Shown here piece by piece: positions 47,582 to 57,393 of a stretch of DNA of 64,000 nucleotides. Both the position numbers and the translations under genes were made by a program. The DNA comes from Enhydrobacter aerosaccus (GTDB lineage: Bacteria > Pseudomonadota > Alphaproteobacteria > Reyranellales > Reyranellaceae). The stretch spans positions 558,001 to 622,000 of the forward strand of contig NZ_FUWJ01000001.1 in NCBI RefSeq assembly GCF_900167455.1. The letters are read 5' to 3'. Position 1 is the stretch's first letter; the number at the start of each line of letters is the position of its first letter. Under the pieces are notes generated by a model, which worked only from the letters and a program-made list of their open reading frames with translations, was not told the DNA's origin and searched no databases.

Positions 47582-48239
47582 CGGCGGCGTCGAACACTTC
47601 CGGAAAGGTGTCCGCCAGCGCGGCATCGAGATCGGCCATCGTCACCGGAAGGCCGAGATCCACCAACGACGTCACGCCATGGCCGGAAATGCCGCATGGC
47701 ACGATGCCGTCGTAATGCGACAGGTCCGGCTCGACGTTTATGGAGATTCCGTGGAACGAGACCCAATGGCGGATACGCACGCCTATTGCGGCAATCTTGT
47801 CTTCGCGCGTCGAGCCATCGGGCAGAGGAGGCTTGTCGGGCCGGGCCACCCAGACGCCAACCCGTCCCTGCCGGCGTTCGGCCGTGATGCCGAACCGGGC
47901 GATCGTGCGGATCGTCCATTCTTCGAGGTCGAACACGAAGCGCCTGACGTCCCGCTGGCGGGCCCGAAGGTCGAGCATCGTATAGACCACGCGTTGTCCC
48001 GGCCCGTGATAGGTGTATTGGCCGCCACGGCCGGCGACATGGACCGGAAAACGCGACGGTTCCAGCAAATCGGCCGTTTTGGCGCTCGTTCCCGCCGTAT
48101 AGAGGGGCGGGTGCTCCAACAGCCACAGGAGTTCGCTGGCGCGGCCGTTATGGATATCGGCGACGCGGGCTTCCATAGCGGCCAGGGCCTCCCCATATGG
48201 GACAGGGCTGTCGGATAGGCGCCATTCGGGCTGGATCAT
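47559..48239 (-). CDS. lipB: Lipoyl(octanoyl) transferase
   Basis: LipB (226 residues) moves octanoate from acyl carrier protein to lipoyl domains, the step before LipA. Catalytic residues are K148 in [11 protein letters not shown] and C182 in [15 protein letters not shown]. Other motifs are [36 protein letters not shown] and [11 protein letters not shown]. The start at MIQPEWR gives a family-length protein; a long upstream extension was rejected. No ribosome site is clear. lipA is not in the window. It is divergent from tRNA-Leu. Confidence 0.96.
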   Translation of the reverse strand: MIQPEWRLSDSPVPYGEALAAMEARVADIHNGRASELLWLLEHPPLYTAGTSAKTADLLEPSRFPVHVAGRGGQYTYHGPGQRVVYTMLDLRARQRDVRRFVFDLEEWTIRTIARFGITAERRQGRVGVWVARPDKPPLPDGSTREDKIAAIGVRIRHWVSFHGISINVEPDLSHYDGIVPCGISGHGVTSLVDLGLPVTMADLDAALADTFPEVFDAAVTRSAAA

Positions 48240-48360
48240 GCCGGTAAAATCGGCACTTCCGGTCCGCGGTGCAAGTCTGCCCGCGGTCGCACAGAAAGGT
48301 TTTCGGGCGTGCCTTGCCACTGGGGAGGCTATTTGGTATCCCCCGCCCCATCGAATCGGC

Positions 48361-48445
48361 GCGGCCATGGCGGAATTGGTAGACGCGCTAGCTTGAGGTG
48401 CTAGTGCCGCGAGGCGTGGAAGTTCGAGTCTTCTTGGCCGCACCA
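48361..48445 (+). tRNA. tRNA-Leu (anticodon GAG)
   Basis: An 85-base class II tRNA that includes the encoded CCA. The acceptor stem is GCGGCCA paired with TGGCCGC, the D-arm contains GGCGGAATTGGTAGACGC, the anticodon loop is TTGAGGT between CTAGC and GCTAG (anticodon GAG, reading CUC/CUU), the variable arm is TGCCGCGAGGCGT, and the T-arm is GTTCGAGTC. A terminator follows. Confidence 0.98.
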
Positions 48446-48480
48446 CTCGCCGGTTCGATCGAAAAGGTGAATCCTGAGTA

Positions 48481-48503
48481 GCCGCCTTCGGGCGGCCCTT
48501 TTT
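48481..48503 (+). terminator. Rho-independent terminator after tRNA-Leu
   Basis: GCCGCC-TTCG-GGCGGC (6-bp stem, stable UUCG loop) is followed by CCTTTTTG, 35 bases after the tRNA. It separates the tRNA from maeB. Confidence 0.88.
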
Positions 48504-48526
48504 GTTATGCGAGGCAGGAGACGAGC

Positions 48527-50809
48527 TTGGCGGACAAATCAACCGACGGCGCGCTCCGTTACCACCGCATCCCCCGGCCCGGGAAAATCGAGGTCGTTCC
48601 GACCAAGCCACTGGCGACGCAGCGCGATCTGTCGCTGGCCTATTCCCCCGGCGTAGCCGAGGCTTGCAACGAGATCGTGCGCGATCCGGCCACTGCGGCG
48701 GAGCTGACGGCGCGCGCCAACCTGGTCGCCGTAGTGACCAACGGCACCGCGGTCCTTGGCCTGGGCGCGATCGGCCCGCTCGCCGCCAAGCCGGTCATGG
48801 AAGGCAAGGGGGTCCTGTTCAAGAAGTTCGCCGGCATCGACGTGTTCGACATCGAACTGGCGGAGCTCGACCAGGAAAAGCTGGTGGACATCGTTGCCGC
48901 GCTGGAACCGACTTTCGGCGGCATCAATCTCGAGGACATCAAGGCGCCGGAGTGCTTCTACGTCGAGCAGAAGCTGCGCGAGCGCATGTCGATTCCGGTT
49001 TTCCACGACGATCAGCACGGCACTGCGATCATCGTCGGGGCAGCGATGCTGAATGGCCTGTCGCTGGTCGGCAAGGATATCGCCAAGGTGAAGCTTGTCG
49101 TGTCGGGGGCGGGCGCGGCCGCGCTGTCCTGTCTCGGCGTCCTCGAGAAGCTGGGTCTGCCGCGCGAGAATATGTGGGTCACGGACATCGCCGGCGTGGT
49201 CTGGAAGGGCCGCAATGAACTGATGGACCCTTGGAAGGAGCGGTACGCGCGCGACACGGCGGCGCGGACCCTGGGCGAAGTCATTGAGGGAGCCGACGTC
49301 TTCCTGGGGCTTTCCGCCGCCGATGTGCTCAAGCCCGAGATGGTAGCCAAGATGGCGGCAAAGCCGCTGATCTTCGCGCTCGCCAATCCCAATCCCGAGA
49401 TCCGGCCGGAAGCGGTCGCCGCTGTCCGGGACGACGCCATCATGGCGACCGGTCGCAGCGATTATCCCAACCAGGTCAACAACGTCCTCTGCTTTCCCTA
49501 CATTTTCCGCGGCGCCCTCGATGTGGGAGCGACGACGGTCAACGACGAGATGAAGATCGCCTGCGTGCGTGCTCTTGCCGAACTGGCGCGCAAGGAGCCG
49601 TCCGAGGTCGTCGCGCGGGCCTTTGGCGAAGTCGTTGGCGGTTTCGGCCCCGATCAGATCATTCCCAAGCCGTTCGATCCCCGCCTGATCGTGGAGCTGG
49701 CGCCCGCTGTCGCCAAGGCAGCCATCGATTCAGGTGTCGCCACCCGGCCGATCGCGGATCTCGAGACCTACCGCCAGCAGCTCAGCCAGTTCGTCTTCAA
49801 GTCGGGCCTGGTGATGCGGCCTGTCTTCGAGCAGGCCCGGACCGCCCCCAAGCGCGTCATCTTCAGCGCCGGCGAGGACGATCGCGTGCTGCGGGCGACC
49901 CAGATCATTCTGGACGAGCGGATCGCCATTCCGATTCTGATCGGCCGACCGGACATCATCCGCCGCCGTACGGAGCGGCTGGGCCTGCGGTTCAAGCCGG
50001 GCGTTGACGTCGAGCTGGTCGATCCGTCCAGCGACCCGCGCTACGACCGTTACTGGGGCGCCTATCATGCGCTGATGGAGCGGCGCGGCGTGACCGAACC
50101 GACGGCGCGCAATCTTGTCCGGTCGAGCCCGACGCTGATCGCCGCCCTTGCCGTGCATCTGGGCGATGCCGATGCGATGATCGCGGGCGCCTACGGCCGC
50201 TTCCAGACGCATCTCCGCCATGTGCGGGATGTGATCGGTGTCCGCGACGGCGTGCGTCACATGGCGGCGCTCAGCCTGCTCGTCATGCCGACGCGATCCC
50301 TGTTCATCGCCGACACCTACGTGAACGACGATCCCGACGCCGAGACGTTGGCGGACATCACCTTGCTGGCGGCCGACGAGGTCCTGCGCTTCGGCGTCCA
50401 GCCTCGGGTGGCGCTACTCTCGCATTCGTTGTTCGGCAGCTCGGACAGCCCGTCGGCCCGCAAGATGGCGGCAGCCGTCCAGCTCCTGCACAAGCGGGCA
50501 CCGTCGCTGGAGGTCGAGGGCGAGATGCATGGCGATGCCGCGCTGGACGTCGATATCCGTCAGAGCGTGTTCCCGAACGCGCGCCTCAAGGGCGCGGCCA
50601 ACCTGGTGATCTGCCCGTCGCTCGACGCCGCCAACATTTCGTTCAACCTTCTCAAGACGGCGGCCGACGGCCTGCATATCGGTCCGATGCTGCTGGGGAC
50701 GAAGCAACCGGCGCACGTGCTCACGCCGTCGGTCACGGCAAGAGGCATCCTCAACATGACCGCACTGTCTGTCGTGGAAGCCCAACGTCAGGCCGAGGCG
50801 CGGGGATGA
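48527..50809 (+). CDS. maeB: NADP-dependent malic enzyme (MaeB type)
   Basis: A 760-residue fusion: malic enzyme (about 1-430) and a phosphotransacetylase-like domain (about 430-760). Conserved stretches include [51 protein letters not shown], and [14 protein letters not shown] as the NADP motif. The C-terminal domain resembles phosphate acetyltransferase but usually acts in regulation or assembly rather than catalysis. It oxidises malate to pyruvate and makes NADPH. The start is TTG with AGGAG seven bases upstream. Its stop overlaps mgtE by ATGA. Confidence 0.95.
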   Translation: MADKSTDGALRYHRIPRPGKIEVVPTKPLATQRDLSLAYSPGVAEACNEIVRDPATAAELTARANLVAVVTNGTAVLGLGAIGPLAAKPVMEGKGVLFKKFAGIDVFDIELAELDQEKLVDIVAALEPTFGGINLEDIKAPECFYVEQKLRERMSIPVFHDDQHGTAIIVGAAMLNGLSLVGKDIAKVKLVVSGAGAAALSCLGVLEKLGLPRENMWVTDIAGVVWKGRNELMDPWKERYARDTAARTLGEVIEGADVFLGLSAADVLKPEMVAKMAAKPLIFALANPNPEIRPEAVAAVRDDAIMATGRSDYPNQVNNVLCFPYIFRGALDVGATTVNDEMKIACVRALAELARKEPSEVVARAFGEVVGGFGPDQIIPKPFDPRLIVELAPAVAKAAIDSGVATRPIADLETYRQQLSQFVFKSGLVMRPVFEQARTAPKRVIFSAGEDDRVLRATQIILDERIAIPILIGRPDIIRRRTERLGLRFKPGVDVELVDPSSDPRYDRYWGAYHALMERRGVTEPTARNLVRSSPTLIAALAVHLGDADAMIAGAYGRFQTHLRHVRDVIGVRDGVRHMAALSLLVMPTRSLFIADTYVNDDPDAETLADITLLAADEVLRFGVQPRVALLSHSLFGSSDSPSARKMAAAVQLLHKRAPSLEVEGEMHGDAALDVDIRQSVFPNARLKGAANLVICPSLDAANISFNLLKTAADGLHIGPMLLGTKQPAHVLTPSVTARGILNMTALSVVEAQRQAEARG

Positions 50810-52167
50810 ACCCGCAGGGCGACCTGCTCGATGAGGTGACGCCGGAACTGGTCCGGCGAATCGAGGCGGCGCTCGACGAAGGCAGGACCGATCAGGTCAG
50901 GGGGCTGGTTGCCGATCTCAGCCCTTCGGGGCAGGCCGCCGTTCTCGAGCAGCTGCCCGACTCGCAGCGCGAAGTGCTGGTGGGTCTGCTCAAACGGGAA
51001 CTCGATCCCGAGGTCCTGACCGAACTCGACGCGGAGGTCCGGGACGAGGTTCTGGAGCAGTTCGACAGCAAGGATATCGCGGCGGCGGCGCGGGAGCTGG
51101 AGACCGATGATGCCGCCAATCTGCTCGAGGATTTGCCGGAGGAGGAGCGCCGGGAGGTTCTTTCGGAGTTGTCTCCGGCGGATCGCATCGAGATCGAATC
51201 GACGCTTGCCTATCCGGACGAATCTGCGGGCCGCCTCATGCAGCGGTCACTGGTCAAGGTTCCGGACAACTGGACCATTGGACAGGTAATCGACCATTGC
51301 CGCGAGGCGGACGACCTCCCGGACGACGTCTATGACCTTTTCGTCGTCGATGCGGCCGGCCGGCTCCGGGGCTCGGTGCCGCTTGGCCGCATGCTGCGCA
51401 CCAAGCGCCCGGTTCCGATCCTCGACCTGGTCGATCCCGACATTCCCTCCGTTCCCGTCACGGCCGACCAGACCGAGGTGGCCCATCTCTTCCGCGACCA
51501 GAATCTCGTCTCCTGCCCTGTGGTAGATGCCGAAGGCAGATTGCTCGGCGTGATCATGGTCGACGACGTGGTGGACGTGATCGACGAGGAGGCCGAAGCC
51601 GAACTGCTCAACATGGGCGGTGTCGGTGTCGCCGACATGCATGCCGGGACCATCCGCACCGTTCGCCTGCGTGGGCTCTGGCTTGCCGTCAATCTCCTGA
51701 CGGCAGTCATCGCGTCCGTGGTCATCGGCCAGTTCGAGAATGCCATCGAGAAGATCGTGGCGCTTGCCGTGCTCATGCCGATCGTGGCCTCGATGGGTGG
51801 CAATGCCGGGACACAGACAGTCACGGTCGCCGTGCGTGCTCTGGCGATGGGCGAGCTGACGGCGGCGAACGCTCTGCGCTTCATTGCCAAGGAGGTCGCC
51901 GTCGGAGGGCTGAATGGAATCATCTTCGCGGCGCTGATGGGGACCGCAGTGGTGGTCTGGTATCAGGACTGGCGGCTGGGGGCCGTGATCGCTGCGGCGC
52001 TCGTTTGCAATCTTGTGGCCGCGGCCCTCAGCGGAACCCTTATACCGCTCGGATTGCAGAAGTTCGGTGTCGATCCGGCGGTTTCCTCGACGGTGTTCCT
52101 GACCACGGTGACGGACGTCACCGGTTTCCTCGCCTTTCTCGGCCTGGCGACGCTCTTTTTGCTCTAA
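50806..52167 (+). CDS. mgtE: MgtE-type magnesium transporter
   Basis: A 453-residue Mg2+ channel. The N-terminal helical domain (residues 1-130) is followed by two CBS domains (about 135-265, DVYDLFVVDAAGRLRGSVPL and CPVVDAEGRLLGVIMVDDVVDVI) that sense magnesium, and by five membrane helices starting near residue 285 (LWLAVNLLTAVIASVVIGQFE). MPIVASMGGNAGTQTVTVAVRALA is the pore motif. It is co-transcribed with maeB. Its stop overlaps the convergent LysR gene by 4 bases. Confidence 0.96.
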   Translation: MNPQGDLLDEVTPELVRRIEAALDEGRTDQVRGLVADLSPSGQAAVLEQLPDSQREVLVGLLKRELDPEVLTELDAEVRDEVLEQFDSKDIAAAARELETDDAANLLEDLPEEERREVLSELSPADRIEIESTLAYPDESAGRLMQRSLVKVPDNWTIGQVIDHCREADDLPDDVYDLFVVDAAGRLRGSVPLGRMLRTKRPVPILDLVDPDIPSVPVTADQTEVAHLFRDQNLVSCPVVDAEGRLLGVIMVDDVVDVIDEEAEAELLNMGGVGVADMHAGTIRTVRLRGLWLAVNLLTAVIASVVIGQFENAIEKIVALAVLMPIVASMGGNAGTQTVTVAVRALAMGELTAANALRFIAKEVAVGGLNGIIFAALMGTAVVVWYQDWRLGAVIAAALVCNLVAAALSGTLIPLGLQKFGVDPAVSSTVFLTTVTDVTGFLAFLGLATLFLL

Positions 52168-53030
52168 CGTGCAAAGGCGAGGGGCCCGCTGTTCGTGGCC
52201 TCTGCGCGAATTGCGGTAGCGATTTCCGTCTCCTCGTCGCTCCGCCAAGCGAGCATCACGCGTCGCTCCAGCGTCAGCTCCCGGATTGACGCAGCGGTCA
52301 TGCCGGCGCGCAACAGCGAGCGCGGCATGAAGCAGCCGCCGAAGCCGGCCAGCACCGCGGCGGCACATCGGCCCTCGTCGCTGGAGCGCAGAACGACGGG
52401 CGGACGGGCGCCTTCGGACGCGAAAGCCTTTTGCGCATCTTGATGGGCCTCGCAGCCGGCGCGCAGCACGAAAGGCGTGTCGGCGAGTTCCCTGGCGGAC
52501 CAACGGTCGCGTGTGGCGATGCGATGCGTGGTGGCGGCAGCCAGCACGTAGGGTTCACGGAAGAGTGAGATGAGGCGATCGCCGCTTATGGGATGGCGGA
52601 CCGGAAACAGGCCAATGTCGCATCGGCCGCGCCGCCAGCGTTCCTGGACCGCCTCGGCGCTGCCTTCTGAGATCTCGATAGCGAATTGCTCGCGGCCCTT
52701 GACCGCGGCAAGCCACTGCATCGCAGCGTCGATGGCGACCGTCGACGCAATGGCCACCCGTAGCGTTCGCTGCCGACCAGCCGATCGCGATTCGCTCCGA
52801 GCCAGCTTCCAGGCCTCGATCATCGAGCGCGCATGAGGCAGGAAGCGCTGGCCCGCCATCGTCAGAGCCACCCGTCGTCCGCGGTCGAACAGCCGTGTGC
52901 CGAGCTCGTCCTCCAGTCGCGCAATGCCGGCGGACAGGGTGGGCTGGGTGACATGGCAGCGATCCGCTGCCGAGGTGAAATTCGACGTCTCGGCGACAGC
53001 CAGGAAGTAACGAACGAAGACGAGGTTCAT
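52164..53030 (-). CDS. LysR-family transcriptional regulator
   Basis: A 288-residue LysR regulator. The winged helix is NLVFVRYFLAVAETSNFTSA through VTQPTLSAGIARLEDELGTRLFDRGRR (residues 2-50). The C-terminal periplasmic-binding-like effector domain spans about 85-285 (LRVAIASTVAIDAAMQWLA). It is divergent from the crotonase gene, and the intergenic region contains T-N11-A repeats, so it probably controls that gene and itself. The effector is unknown. Confidence 0.92.
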   Translation of the reverse strand: MNLVFVRYFLAVAETSNFTSAADRCHVTQPTLSAGIARLEDELGTRLFDRGRRVALTMAGQRFLPHARSMIEAWKLARSESRSAGRQRTLRVAIASTVAIDAAMQWLAAVKGREQFAIEISEGSAEAVQERWRRGRCDIGLFPVRHPISGDRLISLFREPYVLAAATTHRIATRDRWSARELADTPFVLRAGCEAHQDAQKAFASEGARPPVVLRSSDEGRCAAAVLAGFGGCFMPRSLLRAGMTAASIRELTLERRVMLAWRSDEETEIATAIRAEATNSGPLAFAR

Positions 53031-53032
53031 GA

Positions 53033-53047
53033 ATAGATTTTGACTAT
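53033..53047. promoter_or_regulatory. Possible LysR operator
   Basis: ATAGATTTTGACTAT fits the LysR T-N11-A plan with symmetric ATAG/CTAT arms. A second symmetric piece, TCATTATGA, follows at 53047-53055. It lies just upstream of the LysR start and near the crotonase promoter. Confidence 0.4.
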
Positions 53048-53104
53048 CATTATGACAGGAACAATCGATTTCCTCTATTCGATGGGCGGCCTTATGGGAG
53101 GGGC

Positions 53105-53860
53105 ATGAGCGCCTTGGAAATTGAGCGGCAGGACGAGATCGCGATCGTCACTCTGGCCCGGCCGCCGATGAACGCGATGACAACAGAGCTTCTCGAAGAG
53201 GCGTCTTCCGTCTTCGGCGAGCTGGCAGCGCAGGAGTCCGTGCGCGCCGCGGTGATCACGGGCCAGGGACCGGCGTTTTCGGCCGGGCTTGATCTCAAGG
53301 TCGTTCCGCGCCTCGGGCCGTCGGAGCAGCGCCGTCTTATCATGGCGTTGAACGACGCTTTCGGCGCGCTCTATGCCTGGCCCAAGCCGCTCGTGGCGGC
53401 CGTCAACGGACATGCGATCGCCGGTGGATTGGTGCTCGCACTCTGCGCCGACTGCAGGATTGCGGCCGATGTGGCGTTACAGGTGAGCCTTGCCGAGGTG
53501 AAGGTCGCGGTGACCTATCCTGTCGCCGCGCTGGAGGTGGCGCGTGCTGAGCTGGTTCCGGCAGCGGCACGCCGTCTGATCCTGCTCGGCGAAAGCCTCG
53601 ATATGCAGCAGGCGCTTTCGCTGGGCGTGTTCGACCGCTGCGTGCCGCCGCGCTCCCTTTTGCTGGAGGCGGTCGGGCAGGCACGCCGCCATGCCGAACT
53701 GCCCTCGAAGGCCTTCGCCACCATCAAGCGAGAATTGAGGGCAACGTCGTTGGCCCGGATCGCCGCGGCCCGCGCCGGCGACGGAGAGCCTCGCCTCGAG
53801 GAATGGCTGGGCGAGGAGACGCGGCGCGCTGCGTCCGCCGCATTGCGCCGGCCGGCTTGA
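53105..53860 (+). CDS. Enoyl-CoA hydratase/isomerase (crotonase) family protein
   Basis: A 251-residue crotonase. The oxyanion-hole segments are [13 protein letters not shown] and [20 protein letters not shown]. The first catalytic glutamate of hydratases, in the GGG-x-E position, is replaced by Val here, while the second ([12 protein letters not shown]) is present. This suggests an isomerase, thioesterase or ring-handling role rather than plain hydratase. It has an N-terminal strand [16 protein letters not shown]. It is divergent from a LysR regulator that probably controls it. Confidence 0.88.
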   Translation: MSALEIERQDEIAIVTLARPPMNAMTTELLEEASSVFGELAAQESVRAAVITGQGPAFSAGLDLKVVPRLGPSEQRRLIMALNDAFGALYAWPKPLVAAVNGHAIAGGLVLALCADCRIAADVALQVSLAEVKVAVTYPVAALEVARAELVPAAARRLILLGESLDMQQALSLGVFDRCVPPRSLLLEAVGQARRHAELPSKAFATIKRELRATSLARIAAARAGDGEPRLEEWLGEETRRAASAALRRPA

Positions 53861-53896
53861 CGTCGCGGCTTCGCATCATCGCGACAGCAGGGTAGG

Positions 53897-53939
53897 TTGT
53901 CCGTCAGGACAAGGACACGCCCGCGCAAACAGACGGACA
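53897..53939. promoter_or_regulatory. Inverted repeats upstream of isovaleryl-CoA dehydrogenase
   Basis: TTGTCC-GTCA-GGACAA (53897-53912) is a small hairpin, and TGTCCGTC at 53898 is matched by its complement GACGGACA at 53932-53939. Either could be an operator before ivd; no regulator is assigned. Confidence 0.3.
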
Positions 53940-53957
53940 CGAGAAGGTAGAAGCAAC

Positions 53958-55130
53958 ATGATCCCCAACGCCATGCCGCCCTTCGATTTCGGCCTCGGCG
54001 AGACAGCCGATGCGTTGCGCGAGCAGGTCCAGCGCTTCGCCACCGATCAGGTCGCGCCGATCGCGGCCGAGATCGACAAGACGGACCGCTTTCCGCGCGA
54101 GCTGTGGCCCAAGATGGGCGAGCTGGGGCTGCACGGCATCACCGTCGAGGAAGAATATGGCGGGACGGGGCTCGGCTATCTCGAGCACGTCATCGCCGTC
54201 GAGGAGGTCAGCCGCGCGTCGGCCGCCGTCGGCCTGAGCTATGGCGCCCATTCGAACCTCTGCGTCAACCAGATCCGCCGCAATGGCAGCGACGAGCAGA
54301 AGCGCCGCTTCCTGCCCAAGCTGATTTCCGGCGAGCATGTCGGCAGCCTGGCCATGAGCGAGTCCGGGGCCGGCTCCGACGTCGTATCCATGAAGCTGCG
54401 GGCGGAGAAGAAGGGCGACCGCTACGTGCTGAACGGCACCAAGATGTGGATCACCAACAGCCCCGATGCGCAGGTGATCGTGGTCTACGCCAAGACCGAT
54501 CCCAATGCCGGCTCGCGTGGCATTACCGCCTTTATCGTCGAGACTGATCGCAAGGGCTTCAAGGTTGCCCAGAAGCTCGACAAGATGGGGATGCGCGGCT
54601 CCTCGACCGGTGAGCTGGTCTTCGAGGATTGCGAAATCCCGGAGGAAAACGTCCTGGGCGCCATCGGCAAGGGCGTGAACGTGCTGATGAGCGGCCTCGA
54701 CTACGAGCGCGCGGTGCTGGCGGCGGGACCGATCGGCATCATGCAGGCCGCCATGGATATCGTCGTGCCTTATGTGCACGAGCGCAAACAGTTCGGGCAG
54801 GCGATCGGCGAGTTCCAGCTCGTCCAGGGTAAGCTCGCCGACATGTACACGACCATGAATGCCTGCAAGGCCTATGTGTACGCGGTCGCCAAGGCCTGCG
54901 ACCGCGGCCAGACCACGCGCAAGGATTCTGCCGGCGCGATCCTCTACGCGGCGGAGAAAGCAACCCAGGTAGCGCTCGACGCTATCCAGCTCCTGGGCGG
55001 AAACGGCTACATCAACGACTATCCGACCGGCCGGCTGCTGCGCGATGCCAAGTTGTACGAGATCGGCGCCGGCACCAGCGAGATCCGCCGCATGTTGATC
55101 GGCCGCGAGCTGTTTGCGGAGAGCATGTGA
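53958..55130 (+). CDS. ivd: Isovaleryl-CoA dehydrogenase
   Basis: A 390-residue acyl-CoA dehydrogenase of leucine breakdown. [20 protein letters not shown] and [18 protein letters not shown] bind FAD and substrate. The catalytic glutamate is E250 in [14 protein letters not shown], and the later position used by short-chain enzymes is Gly in [18 protein letters not shown]; this pair is the isovaleryl-CoA pattern. Electrons pass to the ETF at 8983-10670. It stands alone among leucine-pathway genes here; methylcrotonyl-CoA carboxylase is not visible. Confidence 0.95.
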   Translation: MIPNAMPPFDFGLGETADALREQVQRFATDQVAPIAAEIDKTDRFPRELWPKMGELGLHGITVEEEYGGTGLGYLEHVIAVEEVSRASAAVGLSYGAHSNLCVNQIRRNGSDEQKRRFLPKLISGEHVGSLAMSESGAGSDVVSMKLRAEKKGDRYVLNGTKMWITNSPDAQVIVVYAKTDPNAGSRGITAFIVETDRKGFKVAQKLDKMGMRGSSTGELVFEDCEIPEENVLGAIGKGVNVLMSGLDYERAVLAAGPIGIMQAAMDIVVPYVHERKQFGQAIGEFQLVQGKLADMYTTMNACKAYVYAVAKACDRGQTTRKDSAGAILYAAEKATQVALDAIQLLGGNGYINDYPTGRLLRDAKLYEIGAGTSEIRRMLIGRELFAESM

Positions 55131-55525
55131 AACTTCTTAAAAAGTTGTGGACGCATATCGGTTCGACAACTGCGCTGCTTCTAGGGGGGCTCGGATTGCT
55201 GGGGGCTTTCGGCGCCGCATATGTCGGTCGCGGTCGCGGCACCGGTGATGGCGATCTGATTGTCAGTGCACCGATAGTTCTGCTGGGCGCTTTGGCATAC
55301 AGATCGGCGAAAAAGAGAATGTTGGGGCAGGTTCCATCAACAACGCTGCGCCGGATTTGCGAAGCCGTTGCGTTGCTCTGCATCGTGGCGCTCGTTTGTT
55401 CCACTGCCAATTTTATCAAGCTCATGGCCATCCAGCCTGTTCACTACGTGCTGATCCCAGCTTGGGTGTTGATCGCCTATCTGTTCGTGGGCTTTCGCAA
55501 GCCCAAGGAAATTGGCTTAAACTAG
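55127..55525 (+). CDS. Membrane protein of unknown function
   Basis: A 132-residue protein with about four hydrophobic helices (near 13-32, 44-58, 80-97 and 105-123). The start is GTG overlapping the ivd stop (GTGA). I see no signature. It contains [12 protein letters not shown] between the first two helices and a basic AYRSAKKRM. It ends at KPKEIGLN. Codon use is visibly less GC-rich than the neighbours, which suggests later acquisition. No function is assigned. Confidence 0.6.
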   Translation: MKLLKKLWTHIGSTTALLLGGLGLLGAFGAAYVGRGRGTGDGDLIVSAPIVLLGALAYRSAKKRMLGQVPSTTLRRICEAVALLCIVALVCSTANFIKLMAIQPVHYVLIPAWVLIAYLFVGFRKPKEIGLN

Positions 55526-55548
55526 GATTGACGGCATTTGCTTGTTTT

Positions 55549-55561
55549 TACACGCCGTGTA
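55549..55561. promoter_or_regulatory. TetR-type operator palindrome
   Basis: TACACG-C-CGTGTA is a perfect 13-base palindrome that ends 10 bases before the TetR start, so it probably mediates autorepression. Confidence 0.5.
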
Positions 55562-55571
55562 GAAAAGACCG

Positions 55572-56189
55572 ATGCCGCGCTATCTCACCGAACAGGACAT
55601 CGCCGACTTCCGGGCTCGGCTGTGCGAGGTCGCGACCGAGCGATTTGCCAAGCTTGGTTACGAGGGCGTCACGATGCGGCAGCTCGCCGAAGCCCTCGGC
55701 TGCAGCCCGAAGACGCCCTATCGATATTTCAAGGACAAGGCCGACATCCTGGCGACGGTGCGGGCGCAGGCGTTCGATCGGTTTGCTCGAGCTCTGGAGG
55801 GGGCCGCCAAGGCACCGCCGGGTGAGCGCGGCCGGCGCACGACGGAGGCCTATCTCGACTTCGCGCTGAAGAACCCGCATGCCTATCGGATCATGTTCGA
55901 TCTCGACACGCCGATCGACGACAGCCATCCGGAACTTCTGGAGGCATGTGATCGGGCCGCGACCTACATCACCCGCGGGGCCGAGCAGATGGCGGCGGCA
56001 GGCCTGATCGACGTCGATCCCCAGCTGTTCGGCTGGGCTACCTGGGCCGCCTTACATGGAATCGTGATGTTGCGTCAGTCGGGCATGCTCAAGCATGGAC
56101 CCGACTACAAGGCGCTCAGCGCCTTTCACGCCGCCTTGATGAGGAAGGGAGCGGCCCCGGAGCGGAAGCGGGCACAGAAAAGAGCTTAA
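55572..56189 (+). CDS. TetR-family transcriptional regulator
   Basis: A 205-residue TetR-type repressor. The helix-turn-helix is ERFAKLGYEGVTMRQLAEALGCSPKTPYRYFKDKADILATV near residues 23-63. The C-terminal ligand domain (about 75-200) contains AYRIMFDLDTPIDDSHPEL and ATWAALHGIVMLRQSGML. The palindrome just upstream suggests autoregulation. Its targets are unknown; the following msrP-like gene, 52 bases later, is a candidate. It lies after a small membrane protein. Confidence 0.88.
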   Translation: MPRYLTEQDIADFRARLCEVATERFAKLGYEGVTMRQLAEALGCSPKTPYRYFKDKADILATVRAQAFDRFARALEGAAKAPPGERGRRTTEAYLDFALKNPHAYRIMFDLDTPIDDSHPELLEACDRAATYITRGAEQMAAAGLIDVDPQLFGWATWAALHGIVMLRQSGMLKHGPDYKALSAFHAALMRKGAAPERKRAQKRA

Positions 56190-56241
56190 ATTCTCAGCCT
56201 GTCGGCCCCATGTTAGCGCGGAACGGACAGGCGAGGCGTGC

Positions 56242-56916
56242 ATGGCGGACGACGACGTCACCCTTTTCGGCAAGCTCAAGAACAAGCTGATCGACAGCAA
56301 GCAGAAATGGGCCCAGGACGGCCGGCTGCTGACGGGCCACGACGCGCCACCGACCGAGCGCCTGCCGCCCGGCCAGCGCCAGGTCGAGAACTGGCCGGTC
56401 CTCGACCTCGGCGTCCAGCCGGAGATTCCGCTTCATGCCTGGCGGCTGTTCGTGGACGGCGAGGTCGAGGAACCGACCAGCTGGAAATGGGGCGAGTTCA
56501 CCGATCTGCCCAAGACCACCCTCACGACCGACATTCATTGCGTGACGGCATGGTCGCGCTACGACAACCGCTGGGAAGGCGTGTCTGCCCGCGACCTGAT
56601 TGCGCTGGTCAGGCCCAAGGCCGAGGCGCAGCACGTGATCTTCCATTCCTACGACACCTACACGACCAACGTGCCGCTGGCGGATTTCGCCGGCGAGGAC
56701 GTGCTGCTGGCCTGGAGCTGGAACGACGAGCCGATCAGCCGCGAGCATGGCGGGCCGCTGCGCATCGTGATCCCCAAGCTCTATTTCTGGAAGAGCGCCA
56801 AGTGGATCAAGCGCATCGAATTCTCCGTGCTGGACAAGCCTGGCTTCTGGGAGGTGCGCGGCTATCACAATTACGGCGATCCATGGCGCGAGCAGCGCTA
56901 CGACGAGGAGGCGTGA
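56242..56916 (+). CDS. Molybdopterin-dependent sulfite oxidase-like protein (MsrP-like fold)
   Basis: A 224-residue protein of the sulfite oxidase fold. The molybdenum ligand is C100 in DIHCVTAWS, and YDNRWEGVSARDL, FHSYDTYTTNVPLADF and RIVIPKLYFWKSAKWIKRIEF are family segments. It has no signal peptide, so unlike MsrP it is probably cytoplasmic; the substrate is unknown. A glutathione peroxidase follows immediately, suggesting oxidant-damage repair. Confidence 0.85.
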   Translation: MADDDVTLFGKLKNKLIDSKQKWAQDGRLLTGHDAPPTERLPPGQRQVENWPVLDLGVQPEIPLHAWRLFVDGEVEEPTSWKWGEFTDLPKTTLTTDIHCVTAWSRYDNRWEGVSARDLIALVRPKAEAQHVIFHSYDTYTTNVPLADFAGEDVLLAWSWNDEPISREHGGPLRIVIPKLYFWKSAKWIKRIEFSVLDKPGFWEVRGYHNYGDPWREQRYDEEA

Positions 56917-57393
56917 ATGGCCTCGGCGCACGATTTCACCTTCACGACCATCGACAACAAGCCGCTGGACCTGAAGGACTTCGCCGGTCGACCGGTGTTG
57001 CTCGTGAACGTGGCGTCCTTCTGTGGGTTTACGCCGCAATATACGGAGTTGCAGAAGCTGCACGAGACCTACGGCCCGCGCGGCCTGGTCGTGCTCGGCG
57101 TGCCCTGCAACGATTTCGGTGCCCAGGAACCCAAGACCGAGCCCGAGATCGCGCAATTCTGCGAGACGGGCTACGGCGTTACCTTTCCCCTGACGTCCAA
57201 GCAGAAGGTCATCGGCGGCGATGCGCATGCCTTCTATCGATGGATCGTCGAGCAGGCGGGCGAGGGGGCGGCGCCGCGCTGGAACTTCCACAAGTATCTG
57301 ATCGGCAAGGACGGTCAGCTGCTTGGCGGCTGGCCGAGCCGCGTGACGCCGACCGCACCCGAAATGGTCCAGGCGATCGAGGCGGCGCTGTAG
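56917..57393 (+). CDS. Glutathione peroxidase (cysteine type)
   Basis: A 158-residue thiol peroxidase. C36 in VNVASFCGFTPQYTELQ replaces the selenocysteine, and the rest of the tetrad is visible as Gln in FGAQEPKTEPEI and Trp/Asn in RWNFHKYL. Such bacterial enzymes mostly use thioredoxin rather than glutathione. It starts directly at the end of the sulfite oxidase-like gene. Its stop is adjacent to the convergent uracil-DNA glycosylase stop. Confidence 0.93.
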   Translation: MASAHDFTFTTIDNKPLDLKDFAGRPVLLVNVASFCGFTPQYTELQKLHETYGPRGLVVLGVPCNDFGAQEPKTEPEIAQFCETGYGVTFPLTSKQKVIGGDAHAFYRWIVEQAGEGAAPRWNFHKYLIGKDGQLLGGWPSRVTPTAPEMVQAIEAAL

